Assembly: GCA_948146395.1 (NCBI GenBank)
Contig: OX411543.1
Location: 55,853,689-55,917,688 of the forward strand
From: Fragum whitleyi
Taxonomy: Eukaryota > Mollusca > Bivalvia > Cardiida > Cardiidae
DNA length: 64,000 nucleotides
Reading direction: 5' to 3'
Shown here: positions 1 to 12,665 of the stretch, piece after piece
Numbering within the stretch: position 1 is the stretch's first letter
Layout of the letters: every line of letters begins with the position of its first letter
Program-made: the position numbers and the translations under genes
The notes under the pieces: model-generated
The model's database searches: none
The model's input: only the letters and a program-made list of their open reading frames with translations
What the model was told of the DNA's origin: nothing

Positions 1-1999
1 AACCGAGGAGAACTTTTAATTAAATTTATTCCGGTGAGTATTTGATTTTTGGCCAGTTATTTCGAAAGAACCGATAAAACGTGAAGCACGCAACGTAAAA
101 CTTCATTAAAATGAGAAAGCGTGACATTTTTTCAGACTTTTTTAGCATTCTCGTATTAAGCGTTAAATTCACAAAATAAAGGTTGTTTATATTTTTGGAA
201 ATAATAGACTGACCATTTTTTCTAGTTTATTTCTTATTTAATTTCATCGACATTTTGTAGATTATGGTAACTCCCCACGAAGATGGTACGGAAAAAATGA
301 GGTAATTTCAAAAAGCGTGACATTTTTTCAGACTTTTTCACGCGAAAATATTGTATCTAATTAAGGATAGAAAATAAACCAAATTCAAACTGAAGAAATA
401 AAAGTCTGACCATTTTTCTTAAATGTGTTTATATTTGACATTTTCCTTATTTTGTATGATTATTTTTACGTTGAAATTTTTCAGTCGTCATTTTTTGCTT
501 CATTTTTAGCAGCGTTACACTTTCCGCTGTTTTAATTACGTGAAGAGATTTTCGTAAAATTTCATCCAAAATTTTCGAAATTCACACTGCATTAGACCCA
601 ATAAACTACGTGTTTGTGTGTAAAATTTTATTTTGATAAAGAGTGTATCCGCGATTTTATGGCATTTTGAACATTTATTGAAAGAGAAGCATGTTACGCG
701 TTACATGCGCTTTTTGGCGATTTTTTCATAATAAACTTGTTGATATTTTTCATTCACAGCCATGGGTATCAGAATTTCGTGTCTATAAGGTAGAGCTATT
801 CAAACGCTTTAAAATGATGTAAAATAGTGCACTGTTTTAGCCTATACAGCGATTTTATTTTAAAATTAAACAAAAATATGACTGAATTTCATAAAATAGC
901 CCGACGTTACTGCGACGTCTCTTACTGCTCAGTTTATATACATATACACACTCTTTTTATATTAGTTTTTCGCTTATGCAGAAATTTTCTCAGATTACGT
1001 TACGATTAAAAAAGTGATTCTCCAATTCGCCGGGACACCCTATGCGTTTGCAAGTTGTCTGTAATCTAAACGCAGGGTTCGTTCGATAATATTTATGGGA
1101 TTTGATTTTAAGCGGCCTTTATATGGTCCTCGGGTTCAGACGGTAGCCCACCCCTTTAGAATAATCTCGGGATCAGCATGACTCCCATTTTCTCGGACGA
1201 AGTTGTTTTCCCCATTTAGATAACTAGCGACATGTGATATTTTGGTTACGCAATTGCAGTGCTTAAATGTCGTCATGGCCTTCACATCATGCACTAACGA
1301 CATTTCAATACTGCTATGACGATGACAAAGAAGGTAATGTTTGTTTAAATGGAATAAAATGATGTGTTCCTAATCTTTTCGTCATGGAGGTGATTTCAAG
1401 ATTTCTATTTATGGCTGCACTTTCTTAAGTAAGACCTTACGTTTTGCACCCTTTTTAGGAAATAGAGCCGATTTCAAGATTTGTTGGAGACGTGACTACC
1501 CTCGGACAATCGGGAACCCTCGGCAATTCTACGGATAAGACCTCGGGAATAATAATTGGGCAGCCATCAACCATCCCGCTATGGAGGACATTACATGCAT
1601 TCAACGAAAAGAATAAAATTTGACATATCTAGTTTTTCAATGCGTTTTGCCATCAAATCATAATATGCCATAATATCTCCCTGGGCGATCGAAAAGGTTT
1701 AACAAATTTTGTTTTCATATTATTATTATTTCCAATGCAAATGTTCTAATGATTACTTACATCCAGATCAACCAATCAAATAACTTGGTTTGAAGAAGGA
1801 AGGTGGTGGTCGCGAAGAAAAAGGGGGCGAAGTGACCATTTATATTAACGCCTGGGGAGGTTGTTGAGAAACAAGTTAGCACCCCAAACCTCCAAGGCTT
1901 ATACAACCCTTCTTTCAGAATGAAGAAACGCTTTCAAGCTATCCGGGAAAAATACCAGGTCTGTCTTTCGACAACTTTCATAAATAGAGCTTTAAGAAA
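1..1999. other. AT-rich, no gene recognised
   Basis: A 25-bp word (AAGCGTGACATTTTTTCAGA...) is repeated at 117-141 and 313-337. Otherwise there are only short chance frames; nothing coding can be supported. Confidence 0.6.
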
Positions 2000-3660
2000 T
2001 GCATGGACGTCGCGCACGGTAATGCGGCACTTTTTAATAAACGTCACCCTCTGCGTTTTAAAACTTATCATAACAAGACTCCTTGGTCGCACCATCCATA
2101 TACCTTATATCTAAATAACGCTTAAACCATGGCCAATTTATTATTCAAACTTTTTTTGCCAACCATTTTCGTATGATTTCGTAAAAAGGACTCTCTAATT
2201 GTAATTTAAGCGAAAAAACGCGTGTAACATGTAACATAAAAGCATCACCGGAAGATACACATCTTATATTTTATACAATTTAATAATGTTTAAACTGCTT
2301 GAAAGTGCATTAAATCTAAACTGGCATGACATCCAACAATTTTACCAATGGATATCGAAATTTAACCACAAATAAGAAAAATACCGCTTTATATTTAACA
2401 AAAAGTGAAGCGTAACATCAAACTTTAAGACGCCGAAAAAATGACGATTTTCTTATATATCTTTATTAAAAATGGTTCAATTGCAACCAATCTTAAAATT
2501 ACAAATAATATTTTTCTGTTTTTCTTAAATATGTAAATAGATATCAATTTGAGTTTTAATCGGGAAATTGATAAGCCGAAATTCGTGTGGAACGAAATCT
2601 TTTTAGGCTGTTATAAAACTGTTTTTTCCATTCTTAATACGCTAAAAAAAAGCAGTTCCTTTATTCATACGATAATTTAAATAAAGCTAAGAAATATTAT
2701 TTTTGTCTTATAAATCATATCAAAATTTCATGAAAAAATTTTTACAAATAAAAGAGATATTGATATTAGTTCGTGTGGAACGATTTCTAAAAAAACGCTC
2801 ATTTTCTTACAACGACGTTTAGTTTGATTCGTTGAATTATAAAACCGACGCGCCTTCAGACGAATACAGAGTAGATTAAATCCGCAATTCAAGGGGAGAA
2901 AAATAAAAATAAAGTCAATATCATGCGAGAAGAATATCTGTGTGGAAGTGTCGATGCGAGTAGGGAAGGGAAGGACTAGATATAAATAAAAGGGCCAATA
3001 TTGCCCGAAATCGCTCATGTTAATTTCGGATAGCAAAAAAGAATATTTGATAATTTTTCGCAAAGACTTGTATTCTCGGACTGTACATAACTTGTTGTTC
3101 TAAAGACCCAAGAATAGTGAGTTCGAAGCAAACTTAGCAAAGTGTAATAACTTTTTTCGAACATTCAAATAGAAGGGGGGATGCGTCATATTCCTTTTAC
3201 AAAAATGCATGTATTGATGACATCACTTTTTATGAACAAACTGCTGTTGGTTTGAATTGATCATTGTAATAAAAATAGGGTCAATATTTCATAATGTCAG
3301 ATTTACCTCTGCATTATAACATAAATAATGTTCAAAAGAAGCGTCTAGCTCAATACTTCTTCATATTTAGAGTGGAAATAAGGCTAAATCCAGTATTCGC
3401 ATGTCTAAACATTTATGCGAAGTTGAAAATAATATGACATTTTGCATTCTTCGCGAGGGATAGGGGCGAGTTTTGATTTTTTAATGATGACTATATATTC
3501 TGACATTGCTATAGCTGTAGAAAGAGTGAGCAATATAATGATAATGTGAACTTTTTTTCTGGCAGAAAAAAAAGAAAAAAAATAGACGCTACACAATCGA
3601 CGTTCGCTATTTTGACGTTACATTTTAGTGCCGCATTACCGTGCGCGACGTCATGGCATA
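2000..3660. repeat. Inverted pair about 1.6 kb apart
   Basis: 2002-2045 (GACGTCGCGCACGGTAATGC) and 3612-3655 (GCATTACCGTGCGCGACGTC) are inverted over about 45 bp. They may be ends of an old element; the interior is AT-rich with no recognisable gene. Confidence 0.5.
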
Positions 3661-3717
3661 ATTTGGATTTTTTTATAAGATTGTCATGAGATGATCCACC
3701 ATACTTACCTAGAGTTA

Positions 3718-4045
3718 AGAACATCGTTAAAGTGACTCCCATTCCGATCAAAACTATTCTCGATCGCGCACTCGTTGCTCCATTCATTCATTCAAAATAC
3801 TCACCCAAACCATTCAAAACGATAAGATCAACAAAAACAAAATTCAAAATAAAACTTGTTCGAAAATTCCAAGATTTCCCCGACTTAGTTGAATTTTGTT
3901 TTAAGCGTCTGATTAGTTCATGAAAACTAAAAAATATATTTATAGAACTTGTTTGCATATTTCATGAAATTGGGGGAAATGAATATCGCTAATTTTGTTC
4001 ATCTTGAACAAAATAAGCGATATTGAATTCATTCGATTTAATAAA
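3718..4045 (+). repeat. Dispersed repeat X, copy 1
   Basis: Shared landmarks are CATTCAAAACACTCACTC-like, AAACCATTCAAAA, AAGCGTCTGATTGGTTC and AATATCGCTAATTTTGTTCA. Here the end folds back (ATATCGCTAATTTTGTTCA / TGAACAAAATAAGCGATAT). Confidence 0.7.
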
Positions 4046-4084
4046 AAATTCTAAAATACGTAGACATAAAATAATATTTTTTTT

Positions 4085-4235
4085 TCAACAACAATATATA
4101 TGGGATAGGAGCTGGAGGCAAGGAAATGTTGCAATGGTTGTAATGATGCTAGTAAACCCAGGAATCCATTATTAGATGCTTCAGAAGTCGCGGCTTGAAA
4201 TATCGTTTAAATCGGCGTTAAACCCCTTTCATACA
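4085..4235 (+). mobile_element. Family S SINE fragment (3' half)
   Basis: GGAGCTGGAGGCAAGGAAAT ... CCAGGAATCCATTATTAG ... GGCGTTAAACCCCTTTCA; the head is absent. Confidence 0.55.
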
Positions 4236-4320
4236 AGCAATTCTTATCAATTGTCTAAGGCAAACAACGTTCTTTTTTACTATAGAATTGATAACCTCCC
4301 ATGTAACAATTGGTAGTAAA

Positions 4321-4400
4321 CTGCCCTTGGTTCAAGATAAAAAACGTTCGCGAAACGTTTACAAACAAAACCCCGCTGCGCAAGTGCACTCACGCTCAAA
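4321..4400. mobile_element. Half copy of the snapback MITE
   Basis: CTGCCC...TTCAAGATAAAAAACGTT...ACCCCGCTGCGCAAGTGCACTC resembles the left half and loop of the family; the right arm is missing. Confidence 0.45.
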
Positions 4401-4489
4401 ACGGGATATCACATATGTACCCATCTGATATACCTTTTTGATAAGTTCTGTCTTGTTGGTTTATTGTATGTTTGTTTGGTTTAAATCTT

Positions 4490-4690
4490 TTCATTTTACA
4501 TCTATTGGGAAACAGGTTCTTACAACTTAGATTAATCCCTCTCGATTTTGCTTCCTAGAAAATATACCAGTTCTAGCGCCGAATGTGTAGGCCAATGAAA
4601 GAACAAAGATCTATAGCCGCTCCCGGGAATCGAACTCGGGACCCTTGGGTCAAGAGGCCGACGCTATACCTCTAGACCACGGACTATTTT
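4490..4690 (-). mobile_element. tRNA-derived SINE
   Basis: On the minus strand: GTCCGTGGTCTAGAGGTATA (box A) and GAGTTCGATTCCCGGG (box B), then GCGGCTATAGATCTTTG and CACATTCGGCGCTAGAAC, ending in an A-rich tail near 4490. Confidence 0.65.
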
Positions 4691-5342
4691 GCTGACAATC
4701 CTATTACTTGATTTTTTTAAACCAAGAATTTGAATTTATATAAAAGTTTGTAAAAGTAATTTTTATTCCGAAAGCAAGGCTATTACTTATCTCTACGTTC
4801 AGGAAAACAAAAAAAAACATTTATAATTCTTTATTCCTCCAAATATAAAGATAACATAGTTAAAAATACAAAACTTATATATACAAACATATATACTGAG
4901 GATGAACATGCATGAGTGAAGAGGAGAGAGACACATACAAATACACACAAACATATAAATTGTAAGAAATAGACAAAATAGCAATTTATCAATATTTTTC
5001 ACTAATTGGTGGGTGAAATGATAGTTACGAGAATCAGAATTTCAGTGTATTCAACGTTTGAGTAATAAACAAATGATACATGTATCATACATGTATTATT
5101 GTTCATTTGAGAAATATATGCATAAATGTAAGACACAATAAGACTGATCAATCAACCAGTTGATTTGGCAATTAACTAATTAAGCAATCAATAAGCTAAT
5201 GCAATAAATGTACAAATGTATGAATGCACCAATGAATGAATCTATCAATCTCATAAAACATGTCTACATAGATACAGATAAATTAAATTCATGTACATCA
5301 ATTAATGAGGTTATACCATCTATATACAGACGAGTACAATCA

Positions 5343-5508
5343 AAATGAATGAATGAATGACTTAATGAACGAACGAATGAATGAAATAATGAAATAATGA
5401 AATAATGAAAAAATGAATGAATGAATGAATGAATGAATGAATGAATGAATGAATGAATGAATGATTGAATGAATGAATGAATGATTGAATGAATGAATGA
5501 ATGAATGT
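5343..5508 (+). repeat. (GAAT)n microsatellite
   Basis: Long interrupted GAAT tract with GAAATAAT variants. Confidence 0.95.
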
Positions 5509-5662
5509 GATTATCTGCCAGAGCCGATTCGAATCCTTAGCGGAATGAAAGTGAAGAATTTCGATATATTGGCAGTTTGATTAAGAGTGTATGTATTCCT
5601 GTTATGCGAAATACCTTGGCAAACTAAATTCAAGGCAATAAGTCATAGATATTGTTAAACTA

Positions 5663-7060
5663 AGGTCCGTGAAGTTCGCAGCCTAGCAGCCTAGCAGAGT
5701 GAAGTTGGCAGCCTAGCAGCCTAGCAGACTGAATTTTTTTTATTAAAATTATTGATATCTGACACTAGTATAATACACTAGAAGTCACCTCAAACTGTAA
5801 ACACTGAAACTTTTGTGAAGGTAGATTTGTTCCGGAGATTTGTTCCGGATATCTCACTTTATTCATCTTTTCCGACCAAAATGTCCCGACAATTGTCCGA
5901 AACATATCAATCTGGTCCTTACAAATATGAGACCTTTAATGTTTGGGGGAAAAAACGAAAGTGGTCATTTTAGGATGTTACGCTGCTAGACTTCTGGAAA
6001 TGTGAAGTTGGCAATCTAGCAGCCTAGCAGAGTGAAGTTGGCAGCCTGGCAGACTGAAAAAACTTTTTATCAAAATTATTGATATCTGACACTAGTATTA
6101 TACACTAGAAGTCACTTCAAAACGTAAACACTGAAATTTCAGTGAAGGTCGATTTGTCCCGGATATCTCACTTTAATCATCTTTTCCGACCAAAATGTCC
6201 CGACAATTGTCCGAAACATATCAATCTGGTCCTTACAAATATGAGACCTTTAATGTTTGGGGAAAAAAACCAAAGTGGTCATTTTAGGATGCTACGCTGC
6301 TAGACTTCTGGAAATGTGAAGTTGGCATTCTAGCAGCTTAGCAGAGTGAAGTTGGCAGCCTAGCAGACTGAAAAAAACTTTTTATCAAAATTATTGATAT
6401 CTGACACTAGTATTATACAATAGAAGTCACTTCAAAACGTAAACACTTAAATTTCAGTGAAGGTCGATTTGTCCCGGATATCTCACTTTAATCTCACCAT
6501 AATGTCCCGAAAATTGCCCGCAGTCAATCAATCTGGCCCTTACAAATATGAGAACTTTAATATTTGGGAGAAAAAACAATTGTGGTCGTTTTGGGTAACT
6601 ACGCTGCTAGATTGCTGGAAATGTGAAGTTGGCAGTCTGGTAGCCCAGCAGCCTAGCAGCCTAGCATAGTGAAGTTGGCAGCCTAGCAGACTTAAAAAAC
6701 TTTTTATCAAAATTATTGATATCTAACACTAGTATTAAACACCAGAAGTCACTGCAAACCGTAAACACTGAAATTCTAGTGAAGGTAGATTTGTTCCGGA
6801 TATCTCACTTTATTAAACTTTTCCGACCAAAATGTCCCGAAAATTGCCCTGAACATATCAATCTGACCCTTACAAATATGGGAACTTTCATATTTTGGGG
6901 AAAAAACGATAGTGGACATTTTGGGTTGCTACGCTGCTAGACTGCTGGAAATGTGAAGTTGGCAGTCTGGCAGCCTAGCAGAGTGAAGTTGGCAACCTAG
7001 CAGCCTAACAGATTGAAAAAACTTTTTATCAAAATTATTGATATCTAACACTAGTTATAA
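5663..7060 (+). repeat. Left arm tandem repeat of the foldback element
   Basis: GATATCT marks successive units at 5754, 6081, 6395, 6718 and 7040, a period of 314-327 bp. Between units are runs of CAGCCTAGCAG of varied number. Short reading frames within it, for example at 6457-6669 and 6716-6940, are repeat-derived and were not called. Confidence 0.88.
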
Positions 7061-7128
7061 CCTTTTAAGACTTTTTTCAAAAAAATCACACACCCATACA
7101 CAAAAAACATTTCTGATGTCCATGACAG

Positions 7129-7489
7129 CTTTCAATATGAACAGTTTTCTAGCAAGTTGCCCTGAACCTACTGTCAACGTTTTCCAAAACGACACGTTAC
7201 AAGGTAATACAAATTTCTAACTACATCTAAATCTTATCTATATTATCATTTCAGTCGAATAAAACTATTTTGATTAAAACAAGGTAATATTTTAGATATG
7301 ATCTAATATCACAAATTCCAATACTTTTCTTAACAGATATCATGCATGTTCGTCAGATTGCTCGATGTAGCGAGGGCCTCACCGTTCTATTTCGAAAAGC
7401 AGTCGGCAACGTTCTGCAAGAAGTTTGTGACAAATGTGACAAATCAACGATACATAGGATTTCTCTTAGATCGTTGACGTGTCGATAAA
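7129..7489 (+). other. Candidate exon pair inside the foldback element
   Basis: 7129-7203 lies between an acceptor (CATGACAG) and a donor (AAG|GTAATA), phase 1 to 1. 7337 follows a strong acceptor (TTTTCTTAACAG), and in matching phase gives about 51 more codons with C-D-K-C-D and a TAA near 7489. I do not recognise the product. It could be a gene fragment captured by the element or a chance pattern. The next bases have no clear coding bias. Confidence 0.2.
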
Positions 7490-8470
7490 CTTTACCTAAA
7501 AATTGAAATTTAACGATCTAGTCAGCGACTTAAACCCCCGACCATCTTCTTTTTATTCTTCTTCTCATATTTTTTGTCCTTTTCCGTCAGATTTTGGCGA
7601 CCAGTCGTCGACATTTCGCTTCGCAGGCGATAAGAAGACCGGTACAATGCTAGCGTTGTATTCTTTCTAATCGAAAAATGAAAAATAGGAGGCGCCTACG
7701 CGATAGCTTTGTAACGGTTGACATAAACACGGAAAAGTTGGTGATCGATTGGTAAGTAGTTGGCGCTCTCTTGCCGATTATTCGCATATTCCAAAATTTC
7801 GGCGATAATTTGAGATTTTCTGAGTTGAATCGGGAATAAATTGATCTTTGAAATTTAAATAATTCAACACATTGAAATTCGTGCAATAACCGAGCTCCGC
7901 ATAATAAGTGTAATCTTTACCTCCGTTTACTTCTGAATATTCTGTAGCTACGTATTTCGGTAGCCCAAAATGTCTTGCCTCTTGCTTTATGTCTACGGGG
8001 AAATATAATATCTGATATGATTTTTTAAGAGATGGTTATCAACTTGAATTATATAACCCTTTTTCTTTCATGTATATCTACGTGGGTTTCCTTCAAAACT
8101 CTCTTTCGATTGAGGCGATTTGTCACCAAACTTATATAAGATTTGTTGCATGAATTTCAAAATCGGGATCGCCCAAGATATTCGTGAGAGAAATCCATAC
8201 TCAACATTTTCAAAAAATACATTACAAAATTCAGATAAAAATCTTGCGTATCCAGACATGTGAAGATGGGTTAGTGTTAAATTGCTTTATTAGATATATA
8301 AAAAATCACAAACGACGGCAATATTTATACCTGTATTCGATAAAATATTTAACATATCATTTATATATGATCAATAAGAAAATGTTGAATTTTATTATTT
8401 CTTTAAAAAAAACTACAATGATTAATATAGAGGGTTGGCTTTTGTTCGGGTGGGAAGGTTTTAGGCAGGG

Positions 8471-8558
8471 ATTATGTCCGAATGGCTTTTGTCCGCGGGC
8501 ATTATGCCCGGAAGGGATTATGTCCGAGAGGGATTTTGTCCGTACCCCGAGAAGATTA
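8471..8558 (+). repeat. Short TGTCCG-type tandem motif
   Basis: Repeated words of the type GGGATTATGTCCGA, GGCTTTTGTCCGCG, GGCATTATGCCCGG and GGGATTTTGTCCGT, about 17-18 bp apart, in the centre of the foldback element. Confidence 0.75.
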
Positions 8559-8756
8559 CGTACTCACAAACGAATATAGGGGTCTAATCCTACAGAGACA
8601 AAGAATAAATTAAAAGGATCTAAAAGTCTTTCTTCGCTGTCGGTGGATATGCCACTAGCAACAGTGGTGTTATATCATTAGAGACATTTAAAAATCAGAC
8701 AAGCACGAGATCTAACAAAAGCAATGGCACCAATAATTTTGTTAGAGAATTTATTT

Positions 8757-9763
8757 TAGGCTGCAAGACTGCCAACTATATTTCCATCAACATAACACCG
8801 TAGCACTCTATAATGACCACTGTCGTTTTTTTCCGAAAAGATTAAAGTTCTCATATTTGGAAGGACCAGTTCGATATGTTCAGTGCAATTTTCGGGAGAT
8901 TTATTTCGGAAAAGTTGAATAAACCGAAATTTCGGGAACAAACCTTCCTTCATCAGAAATTAAGTTTTTACGATTTGGACTGAGTTCTCGCGCATATTGC
9001 TAGAGTCGCATATCAATAATTTGGTTAAAAAAATTAAGTCTGCTAGGCTGCCAACTTCAACCTGCTAGGCTGCTAGGCTACCAGACTGCTAACTTCACAT
9101 TTCCATCAATCTAGCAGCGTAGCAACCCAAAATGACCTCTATCGTTTTGTTGTTTTTTTTTTTCAAAAGATTAAAGTTCTCATAATTGTTAGGGCCAGAT
9201 TGATATGTTCCGGGCAATTTTCGGGACATTTTGGTCGGAAAAGTTGAATAAAGTGAGATATCCGGAACAAATCTTCAGTCACTAGAATTTCAGTGTTTAC
9301 GGTTTGAAGTGACTTCTAGTGTTAAATTGTAGTGTTAGATATCAATAATTTTGAAAAAGAAATACAGTCTGCTAGGCTGCTAGGCTGCCAACTTCACTCT
9401 GCTAGGCTGCCAGGCTGCTAAGCTGCCAGACTGCCAACTTCACATTTCAAGCAGTCTAGCAGCGTCGCAACCCAAAATGACCACTATCGTTTTTCCCCCA
9501 AATATGAAAGTTCTCATATTTGTGAGGGCCAGATTGATATGTTCAGGGCAATTTTCGGGACATTTTGGTTGTAAAAGTTGAATAAAATGAGATATCCGGA
9601 ATAAATCTACATTCACTAGAATTTCAGTGCTTACGGTTTGAAGTGACTTCTAGTGTTAATACTAGTGTTAGATATCAATAAAAATTCAGTCTGCTACGCT
9701 GCTAGGCTGCCAACTTCACTCTGCTAGGCTGCTAGGCTGCTAGGCTGCCAACTTCACGGACCT
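8757..9763 (-). repeat. Right arm tandem repeat of the foldback element
   Basis: About three inverted units, with AGATATCAATA-type marks near 9009, 9336 and 9668, and CTGCTAGGCTGCCAACTTCA modules. The innermost unit is the most diverged. Confidence 0.88.
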
Positions 9764-10735
9764 TAATTAGGTCACAGACTTAGTTTAGAATTTGAATAGA
9801 CTTAAAAAAAAGTATTTTCGAGATTACTGTCAAATCGATTTGAAACGCATCTGTTGAATGCTGTATTGGAGCATTTTTGTATCTTCCAAACACAGAATTA
9901 TCAAGAGAATGTTTTATAGATGCGGCTTTGCCTTTTTTGCGGTCTATTATATATGAACACATTTTTATTGTTTTTACAGTACACTGAAACGAACTTCTAA
10001 ACGGCCACCTTGCATTTGCCATATTTTAACATATCTATGGTCCGTCCTTGAAGGAACTATCTTTTATTTCCATATGAAAGGTCGTTCAATTTGGCGTATT
10101 CTAAAAGAAAAATTGTTTCGAATTTTTGTCCTTGGTGTCTGTAGCAAACGATCGAACACGAGAACCCTAAATCACGAAAGTCACAAAAGTTGCACATTTT
10201 CATAGAATTTCAAATTTTCGGTCTAAGAAATACTCGGAGATTAATCCTATAAGTGACAAACTTTGATGGCCATTGCGTGTCAGATACCAAATCACTGAAG
10301 AAAATAACATTGTGGCTCTTTTGTTTCTCAAACAAGGATAAAATGCTAAAAATACCCCACCCACCAATGTTAATTTTGAAATCAGGGGTACTCATGCATT
10401 CCCGTCCAATTCGCTGCTTTCCTCACAGTTTTTCAAGGCAATCTTAATGGAAGATTCTCCCTGAATGATTTTTCTAAAAGAATCCGACTACTTTCCATTT
10501 CAGAGACCAAAGAAAATATTTCTTTTTTAGCAAAAACCAAGTGGCCGTTTAGAAGTTCGTTTCAGTGTATATGGAACAATGCCTCGCGCGTTTGACTGTG
10601 TATTTATCCTTCTCCTACTTTTCATGACATTACATAACAAATATCTGGCAAACAGTATAGGCTAAAATCAGTCTGATCTTAGCCTTATCTGCCTGCTTTG
10701 TACTCATTCATTGTGAGTACAACTTGATTCAGAAT

Positions 10736-10859
10736 TGCGTTCAGGATGACAAAACGGTACAAACAGTTTGTTAATTATACCCCGCTTTGCAAGCAAGTGC
10801 ATGTACAAAGCGGGGTATAATTGAAAAACTGTTTGCTCCGTTTTGTGATCCTGAACGCA
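10736..10859. mobile_element. Snapback MITE (TGCGTTCAGGAT family), copy 1
   Basis: 124-bp near-palindrome, TGCGTTCAGGAT...ATCCTGAACGCA, with ACCCCGCTTTG / CAAAGCGGGGT in the arms and a GCAAGTGCATG loop. Confidence 0.85.
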
Positions 10860-11696
10860 GGATAGGCTAGTTAAAATGTCAAAAAAATGACAATATGTTC
10901 GATACAAAATTTTAATCCAGGATAATAAGGTATTACTTCTTCCAATGTACGGTACAGTTGTACAACTGGATCATTAATTAGACCGAGTGCTTTATGATTG
11001 ATCACTTCATCACATGTTCTTTTGATATCCATCAATCACCAGATTGTCTGCAATAACAAATGTTCTGATTTTGTGAGGGAATCTCGATTTGCTAAATTGA
11101 TGAGAAATGCATGTACCATTCTGTTGGAACCTATTTCTCCTAAAAGTAACAATTCGCTTGACGTCATATAAAATGATAATGACAGGTCTGGTACAGTTAG
11201 TATGGTGTGGAATTATTGACATGACTTGACCTTTATGCAATGAATAAATTAAACGATGAATACATTTATCATCGAGGGTATATTGGAGGCATATTGACCT
11301 AAACCTGGCCTTTGTGATTTAAATAAATTAAATACTGGTCGTTTCTCCTCGGCAAAAAACGACTTATCTGCGAAATCCAAACGTAAAGTTGGAGTGCACG
11401 TGTTAGCTTTGTTAACCCGTTATCGCACATGCTGTTCACTGTAACGGCGAGATTTGGTCACCCTCATGAACTAGTGAATCAATACATAAATTGAGTTTCT
11501 TATTTAAAAATGTTTAGAAGCAGGTGAGAAAAATATAAATTTTCAAATTTCTTTAAATGTGTTTTGGATGCAAATGTAATGAAATCCCCTCTCTAAGTCG
11601 CATTAATTGTTTTCGAAATCGAATCGTCTGCAACATGACTAGGCGCTGTATACAGGTAAACTACTAACTCTACGCATACCTGTAATTTGTGCAGTA

Positions 11697-12665
11697 TAGC
11701 GGGAAAACATTGACATGACTGACCGTAACCTCTATTAGCATACATTACATGCTAGACTGATTGTCACATGGTATCTCCGTTAGGTCTCGTTTAACTTCGT
11801 GAACCAAGTTTCATAATGTATACCAATTAAATGACACTGTGATGAGTAGACACATGTTATTGCACGTGGAAAGAGTAAAGCTTAAGAAGACGAAGGATAG
11901 TGCTTCGAGTCACTATGACAGCTTATTCTTTTTTCCGCTAGGTTTCAATCCATTTTATAGATTTTTTTTCTTTTGAATAATGTTGAAGATCACTCGATTC
12001 TCAATGACATTTGCTGCATGTAATAAACTTCACTACTGTATTTGTTTTGTCCGTTAGTTTCTTTTTGTTTTATTTGTTTGAATGAATTTTAACGCCTCTT
12101 TTAAGTTTTTTTTTTTTTGGTCATATTGCGGGGGCTGGAACGCTTAACTGTGAATGCCTGGTATTTCTCTTACGAATACTACCACGACAACTCTTCCGAG
12201 ACTCCAGTTGCCAATCCCATATAGGTCTTCGATTATCAACCAAATTTGCCCTTTAGGCCATTTGACAGCGTCTTGTGTTTATTTTTATATTTGAGTTCAG
12301 GAGATAGATTGCAATAAATGAAACGCGCTGTGCAAAACAATTATTGTTATTCAAACACGAGATAAGTAGTCAAATGGGACTTACAGGAAAAAGAAAAAAA
12401 AATATAAATAAAAAAATGTGATGAGAGCAGATTCGCACTCATGATCCCTGCACCTGTAGTCATCAGACTAGACCTCTCGACCACACAGTCAATCAGTGTG
12501 TATTGGTACTTTTACATTATACAAACATTGTAAAATCCACACATTACACGGATTTACGATGTTTTTCGAAAGCTTGCGGCTACCATCGAAGATAAATGTA
12601 TTCATCGGTTAATTTATTCATTGCATAAAGGTCAAGTCATGTCAATAATTTCGCACTATATCACG
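11697..12665. mobile_element. Inner TIR insertion (~0.97 kb)
   Basis: The left end TATAGCGGGAAAACATTGAC and right end GTCAATAATTTCGCACTATA are inverted. The sequences on either side join up to match the continuous copy at 50959-51512 (GGACATTCCGTTATACTGCA region), so this is an insertion into a copy of that element. Confidence 0.6.
12063..12490 (-). mobile_element. Family S-related SINE, inverted partner 1
   Basis: On the minus strand a tRNA-like head (TCGAGAGGTCTAGTCTGATG ... CATGAGTGCGAATCTGC), an A-rich stretch, then GGTTGATAATCGAAGACC ... AGAAATACCAGGCATTC ... CCCCCGCAATATGACC and AAAAGAGGCGTTAAAA. Confidence 0.65.

Larger units (their letters stand above)
5663..9763. mobile_element. 4.1-kb foldback-type DNA element with tandem-repeat arms
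   Basis: The left end AGGTCCGTGAAGTT and right end AACTTCACGGACCT are inverted, and each is bordered by TA (5661-5662 and 9764-9765), as for a TA target duplication. The left arm (5663-7060) has over four ~320-bp units and the right arm (8757-9763) has about three in the opposite orientation. Each unit combines GTGAAGTTGGCAGCCTAGCAG modules with GATATCTGACACTAGTAT and CCGACCAAAATGTCCCGA. No transposase is visible in the 1.7-kb centre. This is the foldback plan, probably mobilised in trans by a TA-targeting transposase. Confidence 0.75.

Noticed and set aside
2728..3063. 111-codon minus-strand frame
   Set aside because: No domain, splice or conservation signal; AT-rich low-information sequence near an old inverted repeat.
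8184..8579. 131-codon plus-strand frame with C-P-N-G-F-C-P-R-A-L-C-P
   Set aside because: The Cys-Pro pattern is the translation of the TGTCCG/TGCCCG word array inside the foldback element.
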